Assembly (NCBI GenBank): GCA_014656015.1
Contig: BNBP01000024.1
Location: 1 to 64,000 of the forward strand
Direction of reading: 5' to 3'
Source of the DNA: Streptomyces griseoaurantiacus
Lineage (GTDB): Bacteria; Actinomycetota; Actinomycetes; Streptomycetales; Streptomycetaceae
Length of the DNA: 64,000 nucleotides
This document shows, one piece after another, positions 18,120-26,605 of the stretch. Below the pieces are notes generated by a model. It made no database searches, had not been told where the DNA came from, and saw only the letters and a list, made by a program, of their open reading frames with translations. Position numbers and translations under genes: made by a program. Position 1 is the stretch's first letter; each line of letters begins with the position of its first letter.

Positions 18120-18881
18120 TCAGATCCCCACAGTGAAGCCGTTGGACCAGGTCTGCATCTCCTGCACCAGGTGGTCCCAGGCGCCGGTGAGCAGCAGTAC
18201 CCCCGTGACGATCATCATCGTGCCGCCGAGCCGCATGACCCACACGTAGTGCCGCTTGACCCAGCCGAAGGCGCCGAGCGCCTTGCGGAAGGCGACGGCG
18301 GCGAGCACGAACGGTACGCCCAGACCGAGGCAGTAGGCGACCGTCAGTATGGCCCCGCGCCCGGCGCTCGCCTCGTTGGAGGACAGCGCGAGCACGGAGG
18401 CGAGGGTCGGGCCGATGCACGGCGTCCAGCCGATCCCGAAGAGCGCGCCGAGAACGGGCGCGCCGACCAGGCCGGCGGTGGGCCGCCGGTGGAAGCGGAA
18501 CTCGCGCTGGGTGAGCCAGGGCATCAGGCCCATGAAGAAGACGCCGAGGGCGATCATCAGCCCGCCGAGCACCTTGGAGAGGGTGCCGCTGTACTCCTGC
18601 AGCGTCTGCCCGAAGTAGCCGAAGAGGGCGCCGCCGGAGACGAACACCACGGTGAACCCGGCGACGAAGAGCGCGGCCCCGCCGGCCATCCGCCCGCGCC
18701 GGGCCTCGGCCAGGTCGGTGCCGGTGACGCCGGTCACGTAGGAGAGGTAGCCGGGGACGAGCGGCAGGACGCACGGGGAGAAGAAGGAGACGAGGCCCCC
18801 GAGCACGGCGACCGGGATCGCGAGGAGCAGGGCTCCGTTGCGGACGGTCATGTTCGGGTCGGTGGCTGCGGCGAGGAGCAC
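18120..18881 (-). CDS. ccdA: Cytochrome c biogenesis / thiol-disulfide transporter CcdA
   Basis: 253 residues with six or seven membrane segments. The redox cysteines sit in SFFSPCVLPLVPGYLSY and GIGWTPCIGPTLASV. CcdA passes reducing equivalents from cytoplasmic thioredoxin across the membrane, to keep the haem-binding cysteines of apocytochrome c and the TlpA-like protein reduced. It starts with GTG 4 nt after the tlpA stop, so the two are co-transcribed. Confidence 0.93.
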   Translation of the reverse strand: MLLAAATDPNMTVRNGALLLAIPVAVLGGLVSFFSPCVLPLVPGYLSYVTGVTGTDLAEARRGRMAGGAALFVAGFTVVFVSGGALFGYFGQTLQEYSGTLSKVLGGLMIALGVFFMGLMPWLTQREFRFHRRPTAGLVGAPVLGALFGIGWTPCIGPTLASVLALSSNEASAGRGAILTVAYCLGLGVPFVLAAVAFRKALGAFGWVKRHYVWVMRLGGTMMIVTGVLLLTGAWDHLVQEMQTWSNGFTVGI

Positions 18882-18885
18882 GGTG

Positions 18886-19530
18886 TCACTTCTCCGCTAC
18901 GACCGGGTCGAGCATCTCGTGCAGCTTGTCCTCGCTGAGCGGCTGCAGCGTCCGCGCGGCGATCCGGCCCTCGCGGTCGAGGATCAGCGTGGAGGGGATG
19001 GCCTGCGGGTTGAGCGTCCCCTTCTTGAAGCGCAGCAGGAGCCGGCCGGTCGGGTCGTACAGGCTCGGGTAGGTGATCCCGTGGGCCTTCTCGAACTCGA
19101 CGGCCGGGGTGGTGCTGGTGTCCCGCGTGTTGATGCCGACGAACTGGACGCCCTTGGCCGCGCTCTCCTTCGCGACCTTGGCGAAGTTGTCGGCCTCGGC
19201 CCGGCAGGGCGAGCACCAGGAGCCCCAGACGTTGAGGACGACGACCTTGCCGCGGTAGTCGGCGACGTCGAGCCGCTTGCCGTCGATGGTCTTGCCGGAG
19301 AGGTCGGGCGCGGCCTGGCGGTGGCCCTTGCCCGCGGTGTCGACGCCGTCCTTGCCGGCCACGAAGTTGGTGTTCCCGGATCCGCCGGACACGCCGCCGG
19401 AACCGCAGGCGGCCAGCACGAGTGCCGCGAGAGCCGCCCCGGCGCCGGTGAGGGCGGTTCGGCGGCGGCTGCGGCCACGGCGGGGCACGAGGCGGGTCGG
19501 GCGTCGGGGGGCGCGGCGGGCGGCACTCAT
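18886..19530 (-). CDS. TlpA/ResA-like thioredoxin-fold lipoprotein
   Basis: 214 residues. An Arg-rich N-terminus and hydrophobic stretch end in the lipobox LVLAAC, so the protein should be a lipoprotein facing outward. The thioredoxin active site is NVWGSWCSPCRAEADNF, and IPSTLILDREGRI provides the cis-Pro region. It should reduce the CXXCH cysteines of apocytochrome c, taking electrons from CcdA encoded next in the operon. First gene of tlpA-ccdA-resB-ccsB. Confidence 0.93.
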   Translation of the reverse strand: MSAARRAPRRPTRLVPRRGRSRRRTALTGAGAALAALVLAACGSGGVSGGSGNTNFVAGKDGVDTAGKGHRQAAPDLSGKTIDGKRLDVADYRGKVVVLNVWGSWCSPCRAEADNFAKVAKESAAKGVQFVGINTRDTSTTPAVEFEKAHGITYPSLYDPTGRLLLRFKKGTLNPQAIPSTLILDREGRIAARTLQPLSEDKLHEMLDPVVAEK

Positions 19531-19628
19531 GTGAAAAGTTTCGCATGCCCGTTCCAGGGATCTTCCGCACCCCCCTGCCGGACGGAAACCCGCATTTCAG
19601 ACAGGGGTTCCGCGGGTCGGGCGCGCGG

Positions 19629-20948
19629 TCAGGCGGCGTCCTCGGAGCCCTTGCCGGTCCCGGTGCCGGTGCCCTTCCCGGAGCCCTTGCCGCTGCCCTT
19701 GCCCGTGTCGTCCTTGAGGAAGGCCTTCCAGCCGCCGGCCGGCTTCTGGCCGACCTCCAGCGACTGGAGCTTCTCGAGGATCTCCGGGGGCTGCACGTCG
19801 ATCCAGTCCACGAACTGCCGGAAGGAGACCATGCGCACGTCGCCGCCCTTCTCCTTCTCCCGGGCGATGTGCTTGAGGGCCTGCTCGACGGCGTCCATGT
19901 AGATGCCGCCGTTCCACTCCTCGAAGTGGTTGCCGATGAAGAAGGGCGCCCGGTTGCTCTCGTAGGCCCGCTTGAAGCCGTTGATGTAGGCGTTCGCGGC
20001 CTGCTTGCGCCAGCCCGGGTAGTTCGACGGCGGGGCCTTGGTGGAGTTGACCGACTGGTTGGCCAGCATGTTGTAGTCCATCGAGAGGACCTCGAAGGTG
20101 TGGCCGGGGAACGGCACGCCCTGCAGGGGCAGGTCCCACACCCGGTTCTTCTGCTGGGGCCAGCGCTGGCGGCCGCCGGGCGAGGAGGCGTCGTAGCGCC
20201 AGCCGAGTTCGCGCGCGGTGGGGAGCAGGTTGTCCTGGCCGAGCAGACAGGGGGTGCGGCCGCCGACGAGCTCCTTGTCGTAGTCGAACGGCAGGGAGGG
20301 CAGGTCGGTCCAGCCGGTGTTGGTCCGCCACTCCTTGACGAAGGACTTGGCCTGGGCGATCTCGCTGTGCCACTGCTTGGCCGTCCAGTTGGCGACCGTG
20401 CCGTGGCCGGAGCAGAAGTGGCCGTTGAAGTGGGTGCCTATCTCGTGGCCCTCCAGCCAGGCCTGGCGTATGTACTTCAACGTCATCTTGATGTGCTCGT
20501 CGGTGAGATAGCCGATGTCGGAGGCGCCGGGCGCGTTGTTCGGCCCGTGGTACATGCGCTTCTTCGACTCCGGGAGCAGGTACAGCCCGGAGAGGAAGAA
20601 GGTCATGTGCGCCTCGTGCTCCTCGGCGAGCTTCAGGAAGCGCGGGAAGAGTCCGTTGCCGACCTCGCCGGCGCCGTCCCAGGAGAAGATCACGAACTGC
20701 GGCGGGGTCTGGCCCGGTTCGAGCGGCACGGGCTTGTCGGGCTGGTTCGGCTGGGGGCCGGTGTCGGCGGTGGAGCCGTCGCCTATGGGGCGGGCGCTGG
20801 GCTTGGGGGTGCCGGACTTCTTCTTCCTGGCACCGGACCCGCCGGCCTGGCCGGTGGCGTCGTCGCCTCCGCCGCACGCGGTGAGTCCCATCGCCGCGGC
20901 GGCCCCCGCGCCGAGCCCGATCATTCCTCGCCGGCTGATGTTCCCCAT
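19629..20948 (-). CDS. Exported polysaccharide-deacetylase-like lipoprotein
   Basis: 439 residues from the ATG at 20948. The N-terminus MGNISRRGMIGLGAG is a twin-arginine signal and AAMGLTAC a lipobox, so it is probably exported folded and lipidated. A NodB-like fold is suggested by QFVIFSWDGAGEVG and the metal site GHEIGTHFNGHF (His-x3-His). The usual Asp-Asp of the first motif is Trp-Asp, so the catalytic-base aspartate is missing and activity is doubtful. The last ~25 residues are a Gly/Lys/Ser/Thr repeat (GKGSGKGSGKGTGTGTGKG). Downstream of the tlpA operon on the same strand but not overlapping it. Confidence 0.75.
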   Translation of the reverse strand: MGNISRRGMIGLGAGAAAAMGLTACGGGDDATGQAGGSGARKKKSGTPKPSARPIGDGSTADTGPQPNQPDKPVPLEPGQTPPQFVIFSWDGAGEVGNGLFPRFLKLAEEHEAHMTFFLSGLYLLPESKKRMYHGPNNAPGASDIGYLTDEHIKMTLKYIRQAWLEGHEIGTHFNGHFCSGHGTVANWTAKQWHSEIAQAKSFVKEWRTNTGWTDLPSLPFDYDKELVGGRTPCLLGQDNLLPTARELGWRYDASSPGGRQRWPQQKNRVWDLPLQGVPFPGHTFEVLSMDYNMLANQSVNSTKAPPSNYPGWRKQAANAYINGFKRAYESNRAPFFIGNHFEEWNGGIYMDAVEQALKHIAREKEKGGDVRMVSFRQFVDWIDVQPPEILEKLQSLEVGQKPAGGWKAFLKDDTGKGSGKGSGKGTGTGTGKGSEDAA

Positions 20949-21087
20949 GGGGCGGCCCCTCGATCTCGCTGCACTCAGCTTTCGCTCAGCTGACTCCCAG
21001 CTGACACAGGGATAGAGGGCGGGGGCGAGTCGGGGGTTCCGTTCGGGGGACAACTATCGACCGGTTGTTACGAAAATACGATCATTT

Positions 21088-21115
21088 GGCCCCGTGCAGA
21101 TCAGGGCACGGGGCC
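21088..21115 (-). terminator. Hairpin downstream of the hemL operon
   Basis: GGCCCCGTGC (21088-21097) and GCACGGGGCC (21106-21115) form a perfect 10-bp stem with an 8-nt loop. It lies about 80 bp after the last gene of hemL and its partner. On the minus strand the stem is followed by AAATGATCGTATTTT rather than a clean U-run, which is common for streptomycete terminators. Confidence 0.6.
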
Positions 21116-21193
21116 GGGCTGTCGTCGGGGGCGCGGGGGCAGCGCACGCAACCGTACGCGCCCCCTTTCCCGCCCCTGTCGCCGTGCTCGGGG

Positions 21194-21892
21194 TCAGGCC
21201 CCGAAGGCCTTGGTGTTCCCCTTGGCCTTGGCCCCGGCCAGCAGGTGGGGCGGCACCAGGTCCCGGGCCGGCTCGGTGTACCCCACCGAGACGATCCGGT
21301 CCCCCTGGAACGTGAACGTCGTCAACGAGGCGAGCGTGCACTGCCGCTTGCGCGGGTCGTGCCACAGCCGCCGCTTCTCCACGTACGACCGCAGGGTCCA
21401 GATCGGGAGCTGGTGGCTCACGCACACCGCCTCGTGCCCCCGCGCCGCGTCCTTCGCGGCGTGCAGCGCGCCCATCATCCGCACGACCTGGTCCACGTAC
21501 GGCTCGCCCCAGGACGGCTTGAACGGGTTGACGACGTGCTTCCAGTTGGCCGGCCGCCGCAGCGCGCCGTCCCCGACGCCGAAGGTCTTGCCCTGGAAGA
21601 CGTTCTCCGCCTCGATCAGCCGCCCGTCCGTGGCGAGGTCGAGACCGTGCGCCTTCGCGATCGGACTCGCCGTCTCCTGGGCCCGCTCCAGCGGGGAGGC
21701 GACGACGTGCGTGATGTCACGGGAGGTGAGGTGCTCGGCCGCTCGCTCGGCCATCTTCCGGCCCAGCTCGGAGAGGTGGTAGCCGGGCAGCCGCCCGTAG
21801 AGGACGCCCTCCGGGTTCTCCACCTCGCCGTGCCGCATCACGTGCACGACGGTGATCTCGTCGCTCGTGTGGCTGTTGTCGCTGGTGCTCAT
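21194..21892 (-). CDS. Histidine phosphatase (phosphoglycerate-mutase-like)
   Basis: 232 residues. The catalytic RHG motif appears as VHVMRHGEVENPEGVLYG, with SPLERAQETA and the second histidine in AVCVSHQLPIW. It is a 2H-phosphatase acting on an unknown phosphoester; the branch is best known for broad phosphatases rather than the glycolytic mutase. The ATG overlaps the hemL stop by 4 nt (ATGA), so it is coupled to tetrapyrrole synthesis. Confidence 0.88.
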   Translation of the reverse strand: MSTSDNSHTSDEITVVHVMRHGEVENPEGVLYGRLPGYHLSELGRKMAERAAEHLTSRDITHVVASPLERAQETASPIAKAHGLDLATDGRLIEAENVFQGKTFGVGDGALRRPANWKHVVNPFKPSWGEPYVDQVVRMMGALHAAKDAARGHEAVCVSHQLPIWTLRSYVEKRRLWHDPRKRQCTLASLTTFTFQGDRIVSVGYTEPARDLVPPHLLAGAKAKGNTKAFGA

Positions 21893-23208
21893 GCGGCCGT
21901 GGCCTCCGCTGCTGCTCTGGCCGCCGCCGGAAGGGCGTCGGCGATCCGCTCCAGGGCCCGCTCGTCGTGCGCCGTCGACACGAACCAGGACTCGAAGGAG
22001 GAAGGGGGAAGGTGGACGCCCTGGGCGAGCATCGAGTGGAAGAACGCGGTGAAGCGGAACGACTCCTGCGCCCGGGCGTCCTCGTAGTTCCGCACCGGAC
22101 GATCGGTGAAGAACACGGAGAACATGTTGGAGGCGTTCTGCACGGTGTGTGCGACGCCCTCCTTGGTGAGCGCCTCGGTCACCAGCGCCCGCAGCCGCTC
22201 GGAGACCGCGTCGACCGTGGCGTACGCGGCCTCGTCCAGGAGCCGGAGCTGGGCCAGGCCGGCGGCGGTGGCGACCGGGTTCCCGGAGAGGGTGCCGGCC
22301 TGGTAGACCGGGCCCGCCGGGGCCAGGTGCGCCATGACGTCCGCACGACCGCCGAACGCGGCGGCGGGGAAACCGCCGCCCATCACCTTGCCGAAGGTCA
22401 TCAGGTCGGGCTCGACGCCGTCGACGCCGAACCAGCCGGCGCGGCTCGTGCGGAAGCCGGTCATCACCTCGTCGGAGACGTACAGCGCGCCGTTCTCCCG
22501 GCACAGGTCGCGCAGCCCCCGGTTGAAGCCGGGCAGCGGCGGGACGACGCCCATGTTGCCGGGCGAGGCCTCGGTGATCACACAGGCGATCTCGCCCGGG
22601 TGCGCGGCGAAGGCGGCACGCACGGCGTCGAGGTCGTTGTACGGCAGCACGATCGTGTCGCCGGCCTGCGCGCCGGTCACCCCCGGGGTGTCGGGCAGCG
22701 CGAACGTGGCGAGGCCGGAACCGGCCGCGGCGAGCAGGGAGTCGACGTGCCCGTGGTAGCACCCGGCGAACTTCACCACCTTCGCGCGCCGCGTGAACCC
22801 GCGCGCGAGGCGGATCGCGGACATGGTGGCCTCGGTGCCGCTGGAGACCAGCCGGACCTGCTCCAGGGGCGCGACGCGGGCGACCATCTCCTCCGCGAGC
22901 GCGACCTCGCCCTCGCCGGGCGTGCCGAAGGAGGTGCCGCGGGCGACGGCCTCCTGGACGGCCGCGATCACCTCGGGCCGGGCGTGGCCGAGGATCATGG
23001 GACCCCAGGAGCACACGAGGTCCACGTACTCCCTGCCGTCGGCGTCGGTCAGATAGGGACCGGTGCCGGACACCATGAACCGGGGCGTACCGCCCACGGC
23101 ACCGAAGGCGCGGACCGGAGAGTTCACGCCGCCCGGCGTGACGGCCTCGGCGCGCGCGAAAAGAGTCTGCGAAACTGGGGCTTCGTACGGATAGCTCACA
23201 TGAGCCAT
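21889..23208 (-). CDS. hemL: Glutamate-1-semialdehyde 2,1-aminomutase
   Basis: 439 residues. Class III aminotransferase fold with the PLP lysine in MTFGKVMGGGFPAAAFGGR, the GYEYVD-type segment DGREYVDLVCSWGPMILGH, and SSGTEATMSAIRLARG. It converts glutamate-1-semialdehyde to 5-aminolevulinate in the C5 route to haem, cobalamin and other tetrapyrroles. That suits its place beside the cytochrome c maturation genes. A GTG at 23199 (SYPYEAP) is an alternative start. Confidence 0.95.
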   Translation of the reverse strand: MAHVSYPYEAPVSQTLFARAEAVTPGGVNSPVRAFGAVGGTPRFMVSGTGPYLTDADGREYVDLVCSWGPMILGHARPEVIAAVQEAVARGTSFGTPGEGEVALAEEMVARVAPLEQVRLVSSGTEATMSAIRLARGFTRRAKVVKFAGCYHGHVDSLLAAAGSGLATFALPDTPGVTGAQAGDTIVLPYNDLDAVRAAFAAHPGEIACVITEASPGNMGVVPPLPGFNRGLRDLCRENGALYVSDEVMTGFRTSRAGWFGVDGVEPDLMTFGKVMGGGFPAAAFGGRADVMAHLAPAGPVYQAGTLSGNPVATAAGLAQLRLLDEAAYATVDAVSERLRALVTEALTKEGVAHTVQNASNMFSVFFTDRPVRNYEDARAQESFRFTAFFHSMLAQGVHLPPSSFESWFVSTAHDERALERIADALPAAARAAAEATAA

Positions 23209-23461
23209 GGTGTCAGAGGCGTCGGGGATCCCGCGGACTGGTGTTTCGCCGCACGTTTCGGCGGGCGGCCGTGGGGGAGGTCACTGACACGATGATCGGG
23301 TTGCGCGGCGGGGACCACGAGTCCTAGAAAAGCATGCGGGTGGAGATATGCATCGCGGTGGCGGACTGGGCGAGGGGACCGATGACCGGGGTCCTCGGCG
23401 TGCCCGGCGGGGAAGGCACCGACGCGACGCGGAGGAGACGACGGAGCAGCAGCAGACGCGA

Positions 23462-23533
23462 CAGACATCCCAGCCACCGCAGACGTCCCAGCCACCGCAG
23501 ACCTCTCAGCCCTCTCAGCCCTCGCAGCCCACG
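23462..23533. repeat. Four 18-bp tandem repeats
   Basis: Units start at 23462, 23480, 23498 and 23516. The first two differ by one base (CAGACATCCCAGCCACCG and CAGACGTCCCAGCCACCG) and the later two are more diverged. They would encode a Gln/Ser/Pro repeat if the upstream frame from 23348 is translated. The rest of 23209-23689 (about 480 bp between hemL and the next gene) shows no other feature that I recognise; the hemL promoter must lie within it. Confidence 0.75.
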
Positions 23534-23689
23534 CAGTCCTCTCGGACGACGGGTCCGGAGGCTTCGACGGCGGAACCTGAGCGAATCGAGCGCCTGGCGC
23601 GTATGGATGGCATGGACCATGCGAACCGTAGGGCTGATCACAGGCCGGATCGACTCGGCGCAGGAAGCGGGAATGGTGGTCGGGTGGGG

Positions 23690-24121
23690 GTGACGTACAA
23701 GTACTTCGGCGCGCCCGACGGCGCCACGGCGGCCCGCGTCCCGATCTCGATGCGCCCCGAGGAACTCGGCGGGGACGAGCTCGGCATGGGCGGCATGTTC
23801 ACCAAGATCAAGCCGGAGACCATGGCGGCCATGGTCCTCACCGGCATCGAGGGCGTCCCGCTGCACAAGGTCCCCCCGCTGGAGCTGGTGGTCCTGCACC
23901 CCGACTACGCGGTCGTGAAACTCCCCATGACGGTCGTCGACCCGCTGCGCGGCATAGGCGAGGAGGCGGTCGGCGCGGCCGCCTTCATCTGGTCCACGGT
24001 CCCCGACCGCGGCGGCCCCCGCGACGCCTTCAACGTCTACCAACTGCTGCACGAGTGGCAGGACTTCAGCCACCGGCTGCACGAGGCGGGGCATCAGCCG
24101 TACTGCCTGGTGTGGCCCTGA
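23690..24121 (+). CDS. Conserved hypothetical protein; its 3' end is the island boundary repeat
   Basis: 143 residues from the GTG at 23690 (TYKYFGAPDGATAARVPISM), continuing through ELGGDELGMGGMFTKIKP and ending HEAGHQPYCLVWP. I do not recognise a characterised family. It is cytoplasmic-looking, with no signal or membrane segment. An in-frame extension to 23348 would add 114 residues, including the 18-bp repeats, but codon third positions there are less GC-biased, so I prefer the short form. The last 75 bp of the gene recur at 39799-39873 with four differences, marking this gene's 3' end as the probable integration site of the island. Confidence 0.7.
   Translation: MTYKYFGAPDGATAARVPISMRPEELGGDELGMGGMFTKIKPETMAAMVLTGIEGVPLHKVPPLELVVLHPDYAVVKLPMTVVDPLRGIGEEAVGAAAFIWSTVPDRGGPRDAFNVYQLLHEWQDFSHRLHEAGHQPYCLVWP
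24047..24121 (+). repeat. Left copy of the 75-bp island boundary repeat (attL-like)
   Basis: These are the last 75 bp of the preceding gene, stop codon included. They match 39799-39873 in the same orientation at 71 of 75 positions. The four differences change one residue (Gly to Glu) and are otherwise synonymous, so the far copy looks like the same gene end from a related strain. Confidence 0.8.
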
Positions 24122-24141
24122 CCTGGGGTTTTACTGGCGTT

Positions 24142-24170
24142 GGGCGGGGTCTTCGGGCCTCGCCCCTTTA
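24142..24170 (+). terminator. Candidate terminator just inside the island's left edge
   Basis: GGGCGGGG (24142-24149) pairs with CCTCGCCC (24158-24165) with one G-U pair and a TCTTCGGG loop, followed by CTTTA. It would terminate the hypothetical gene ending at 24121. The remaining 24171-24616 stretch shows no gene that I can support; the short frames there lack family-like sequence. Confidence 0.5.
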
Positions 24171-24616
24171 CGCGCCGGGAGGGGCCGTCAGGCGCCCGGG
24201 GCACATTGAGTGGCGTGCATCGTGAAGTGTGCGGGTCGCGGGTCTGGTGTGAGGTGCGGGCGGGATACTCACGCTGTTTGTCGGCGGGTGTCCACGGTGA
24301 AGATCGTCTGGCTTGTCGGCCGGAGGCGTTGTCGGGTTCTGCTGCGCCGATCGCCGCGCCGCTCTTACGATCCGTCACCGGACCGGTAGGTCGGGAGGCG
24401 CGGGGAGGGCGTGGGGATGCAGGAGCTGGAGCGGATCACGGCTCGCCGCAGATGTTGGCATGGCGAGTTCAACGCTTCAGCGCACGGCCGACGCCCAACG
24501 CACGCGCCCGTGCAGCACGGGCCCGCAGCGCAGCACGGCCCGATGGGACACCCAGCACTCCGGCCCACGAGGCAACCACCATCTCGCTCCCGCAGCCGCG
24601 AGCACATCGGCGCTGA

Positions 24617-25162
24617 TCACGACCGCGCGGACAGCCTCGGGGCAAGCAGCTCCAGCACTTCCTCCCAGCGGTAGCGGTCGGCCCCGCCGCCCGCCTTCGG
24701 CCGGTGAGGCTCGTAGGAGCCGACCAAGACACCCATCTCGCTCAGCAGGTCCAGACTCCGTCGGTATGCAGGGTGAGCGGCCTGGGCGGAGTTCAGGTAA
24801 GGCAGCACGGCGACCGGTACCCCCATGGCGGGCGCCTCGCACAGGATGCCCAGCGCGAGGTTGTCGGAGATCCCGGCGGCCCACTTGTTGACCGTGTTGA
24901 AGGTGGCCGGGGCGACCGCGATCGCATCCGCAGGCCGGCTCGGGCGTGGTTCACCCGGTGACCGCCAGGCCGAGCGAACGGGGCGGCCGGTCTGGGCCTC
25001 GACCGCCTCCGCATCAAGGAAGCCGACTCCTTGCGGGGTGGCAACGACGCCGACGTCCCAGTGCCGTTCCTGTGCTGCCGTGATCAGTCGGCCGACGTCG
25101 GCGGCGACCCCGGCCGCGCAGACCACGATCTGGAGCAACGGCTTGTCGTGCTGGTCACTCAC
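24617..25162 (-). CDS. Flavoprotein of the Dfp/HFCD (UbiX-CoaC-EpiD-like) family
   Basis: 181 residues from a GTG overlapping the XRE regulator stop by 4 nt (GTGA). The segment VAPATFNTVNKWAAGISDNL matches the FMN-binding signature of homo-oligomeric flavin-containing Cys decarboxylases (compare PASANT in CoaC/EpiD). A flexible substrate loop may lie near YLNSAQAAHPAYRRS. Such proteins often accompany XRE regulators in Streptomyces. The substrate is unknown; it could decarboxylate a peptidyl or pantothenoyl cysteine or act as a redox sensor. The TFNTVNK variant departs from the classical motif. Confidence 0.75.
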   Translation of the reverse strand: MSDQHDKPLLQIVVCAAGVAADVGRLITAAQERHWDVGVVATPQGVGFLDAEAVEAQTGRPVRSAWRSPGEPRPSRPADAIAVAPATFNTVNKWAAGISDNLALGILCEAPAMGVPVAVLPYLNSAQAAHPAYRRSLDLLSEMGVLVGSYEPHRPKAGGGADRYRWEEVLELLAPRLSARS

Positions 25163-26430
25163 GCGGGCACTCCCAGTTGGCGGCTGAAGTGGTGGAGCTC
25201 GGGCAGCGCCCGGCGACGGTCACGGGCTGCCATGTCGGCGACCAGTTCGCGTACGGCCGGGCGGCGGACGTCCTGTGCCGCGCAGCTCTCGGCGATGCGC
25301 AGGGCCTGGTAGCCGTCGGCGAGTCTGCCCTGCTGACTGTAGGCGCGGGCGGCCTCCACCCAGAGCGCGGCCCGTCGCTCGGGGACGGGGATGTGCCGCC
25401 GCATGAGGGGGCGAGCGGTTTGGAGGGCGATTCCGGCGTCGCCGAATGAGACAGCCGCGCTGATCTCGTGCAGGGCTACGTTGGTCGGGCTGAAGTTCGC
25501 CCAGGCGTCCGGCCTGTCGAATGCGACGTAGCGGGCCACCTCTTTGGCCTCGGTGAGGAAGTCGCGGGTGGTTTCGCGGTCGCCGTTTCTGCTGGCGGCG
25601 GTTGCCCCACGGAGCAGCAGCAGGCCGACCGCTGCCAGGTATCGGGGCGAGCGTCGATCGTAGGAACCGCTGAGCTGGTCGACGGTGTGGCGCACCATGT
25701 TCACGGCTTGGGCTGTGTGCTTCTCCCGTACGAGCACGTGAGCGTGAACGCGGACGCTGGCGGCGAGGACGACAGGGTCCCCGGACCTTTCCGCCTCGGC
25801 CATGGCCCGGCCAGCCGCGAGCCAGGCGTTGCCCTGGTCGGCTCGCTTCAGCAACAGGCTCACCGACGTCTGGTAGGTGGTCGCGAGCAACCCGGATGCC
25901 TCCGCTGAACCGGAGGAGCCGCCGGCGACCTGGCGCAGGTCGGCGATCAGGCCCGGCAGGGCCTGCTCCAGTTTCGCGTAGTCGCACGTGCAGAACAGCC
26001 GGCGCACGGTCCGCGCTCGCTCCCGAAGCTCGTCGATACCGGAGGAGTCACCGGTGGCGGCGGGGCTCGGTCCCGGCAGCAGGACCTGGATCAGGTCGTG
26101 GTGCGCCATGGTTGGCGTCGGCGTTGCCGCGAGCGCGGCGACGCTCGCGGCAAGGAAGGTGCGGCGGTGCATGTCCTCGGTTCCGGGGTCGCTGGGGCTG
26201 GCATCGGGGGCAGCGGCGAGGCCGAGGCGTTGCGGTGGGATGTCCAGTACTTTCGCGATCTCGCGCAGCACGCGCACGTCCTCCGTGCCCCTGCCGTTCT
26301 CCAGGCGGCTCACCTTCGACTGGTGGTAGCCCAGTGCGGTGGCAACGTCCTTCTGCGAGCGCCGCTGTAATACGCGTGCCTGACGGATGACTTCGCCGAT
26401 TCGTCCGGCTTCACTCTGTGCGTCGGCCAT
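25159..26430 (-). CDS. XRE-family helix-turn-helix regulator with TPR-like C-terminal domain
   Basis: 423 residues. The HTH spans about residues 12-65, including RRSQKDVATALGYHQSKVSR and LENGRGTEDVRVL. A Tat-like segment (MHRRTFLAASVAALAA) follows near residue 85. The rest is all-helical, with repeated Ala/Arg-rich helices resembling tetratricopeptide repeats. This architecture is common in Streptomyces regulators, sometimes paired with GHKL ATPases. It diverges from the operon that starts at 26606, so it is the likely local regulator. The start at 26430 gives the standard HTH N-terminus; longer starts are possible. Confidence 0.85.
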   Translation of the reverse strand: MADAQSEAGRIGEVIRQARVLQRRSQKDVATALGYHQSKVSRLENGRGTEDVRVLREIAKVLDIPPQRLGLAAAPDASPSDPGTEDMHRRTFLAASVAALAATPTPTMAHHDLIQVLLPGPSPAATGDSSGIDELRERARTVRRLFCTCDYAKLEQALPGLIADLRQVAGGSSGSAEASGLLATTYQTSVSLLLKRADQGNAWLAAGRAMAEAERSGDPVVLAASVRVHAHVLVREKHTAQAVNMVRHTVDQLSGSYDRRSPRYLAAVGLLLLRGATAASRNGDRETTRDFLTEAKEVARYVAFDRPDAWANFSPTNVALHEISAAVSFGDAGIALQTARPLMRRHIPVPERRAALWVEAARAYSQQGRLADGYQALRIAESCAAQDVRRPAVRELVADMAARDRRRALPELHHFSRQLGVPA

Positions 26431-26472
26431 CTGCGCCACGGCCCCTTCTGCCGTCGCCGATCCTGCCTGCTC

Positions 26473-26492
26473 AACCGAGCGTAACCGAGCGT
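26473..26492. promoter_or_regulatory. Perfect 10-bp tandem repeat AACCGAGCGT in the divergent regulatory region
   Basis: Two head-to-tail copies occupy 26473-26482 and 26483-26492 between the XRE regulator and the GHKL ATPase gene. A 10-bp period places both on the same DNA face, as expected for a tandemly bound regulator. The assignment to the XRE protein is inference. Confidence 0.4.
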
Positions 26493-26605
26493 CGATTGGC
26501 CGCGATGCAGCTCCTGCATAAGTGATGCGGCCCCGGCACACGGCATGGTCCCGCTGCCTCCGGAGCGGTTGCCTGGAGCAGCCGCACCGACCCTGGAGGC
26601 AGCTC

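Noticed and set aside
24047..24121. A tRNA gene as the integration target
   Set aside because: The repeat is the coding end of a protein gene. I could not fold a tRNA cloverleaf there or see the CCA-end or T-loop consensus.
24140..24674. Short frames in the gap after the island's left edge
   Set aside because: No recognisable domain, weak codon bias and no convincing ribosome site. I looked for an integrase or excisionase remnant and saw none.
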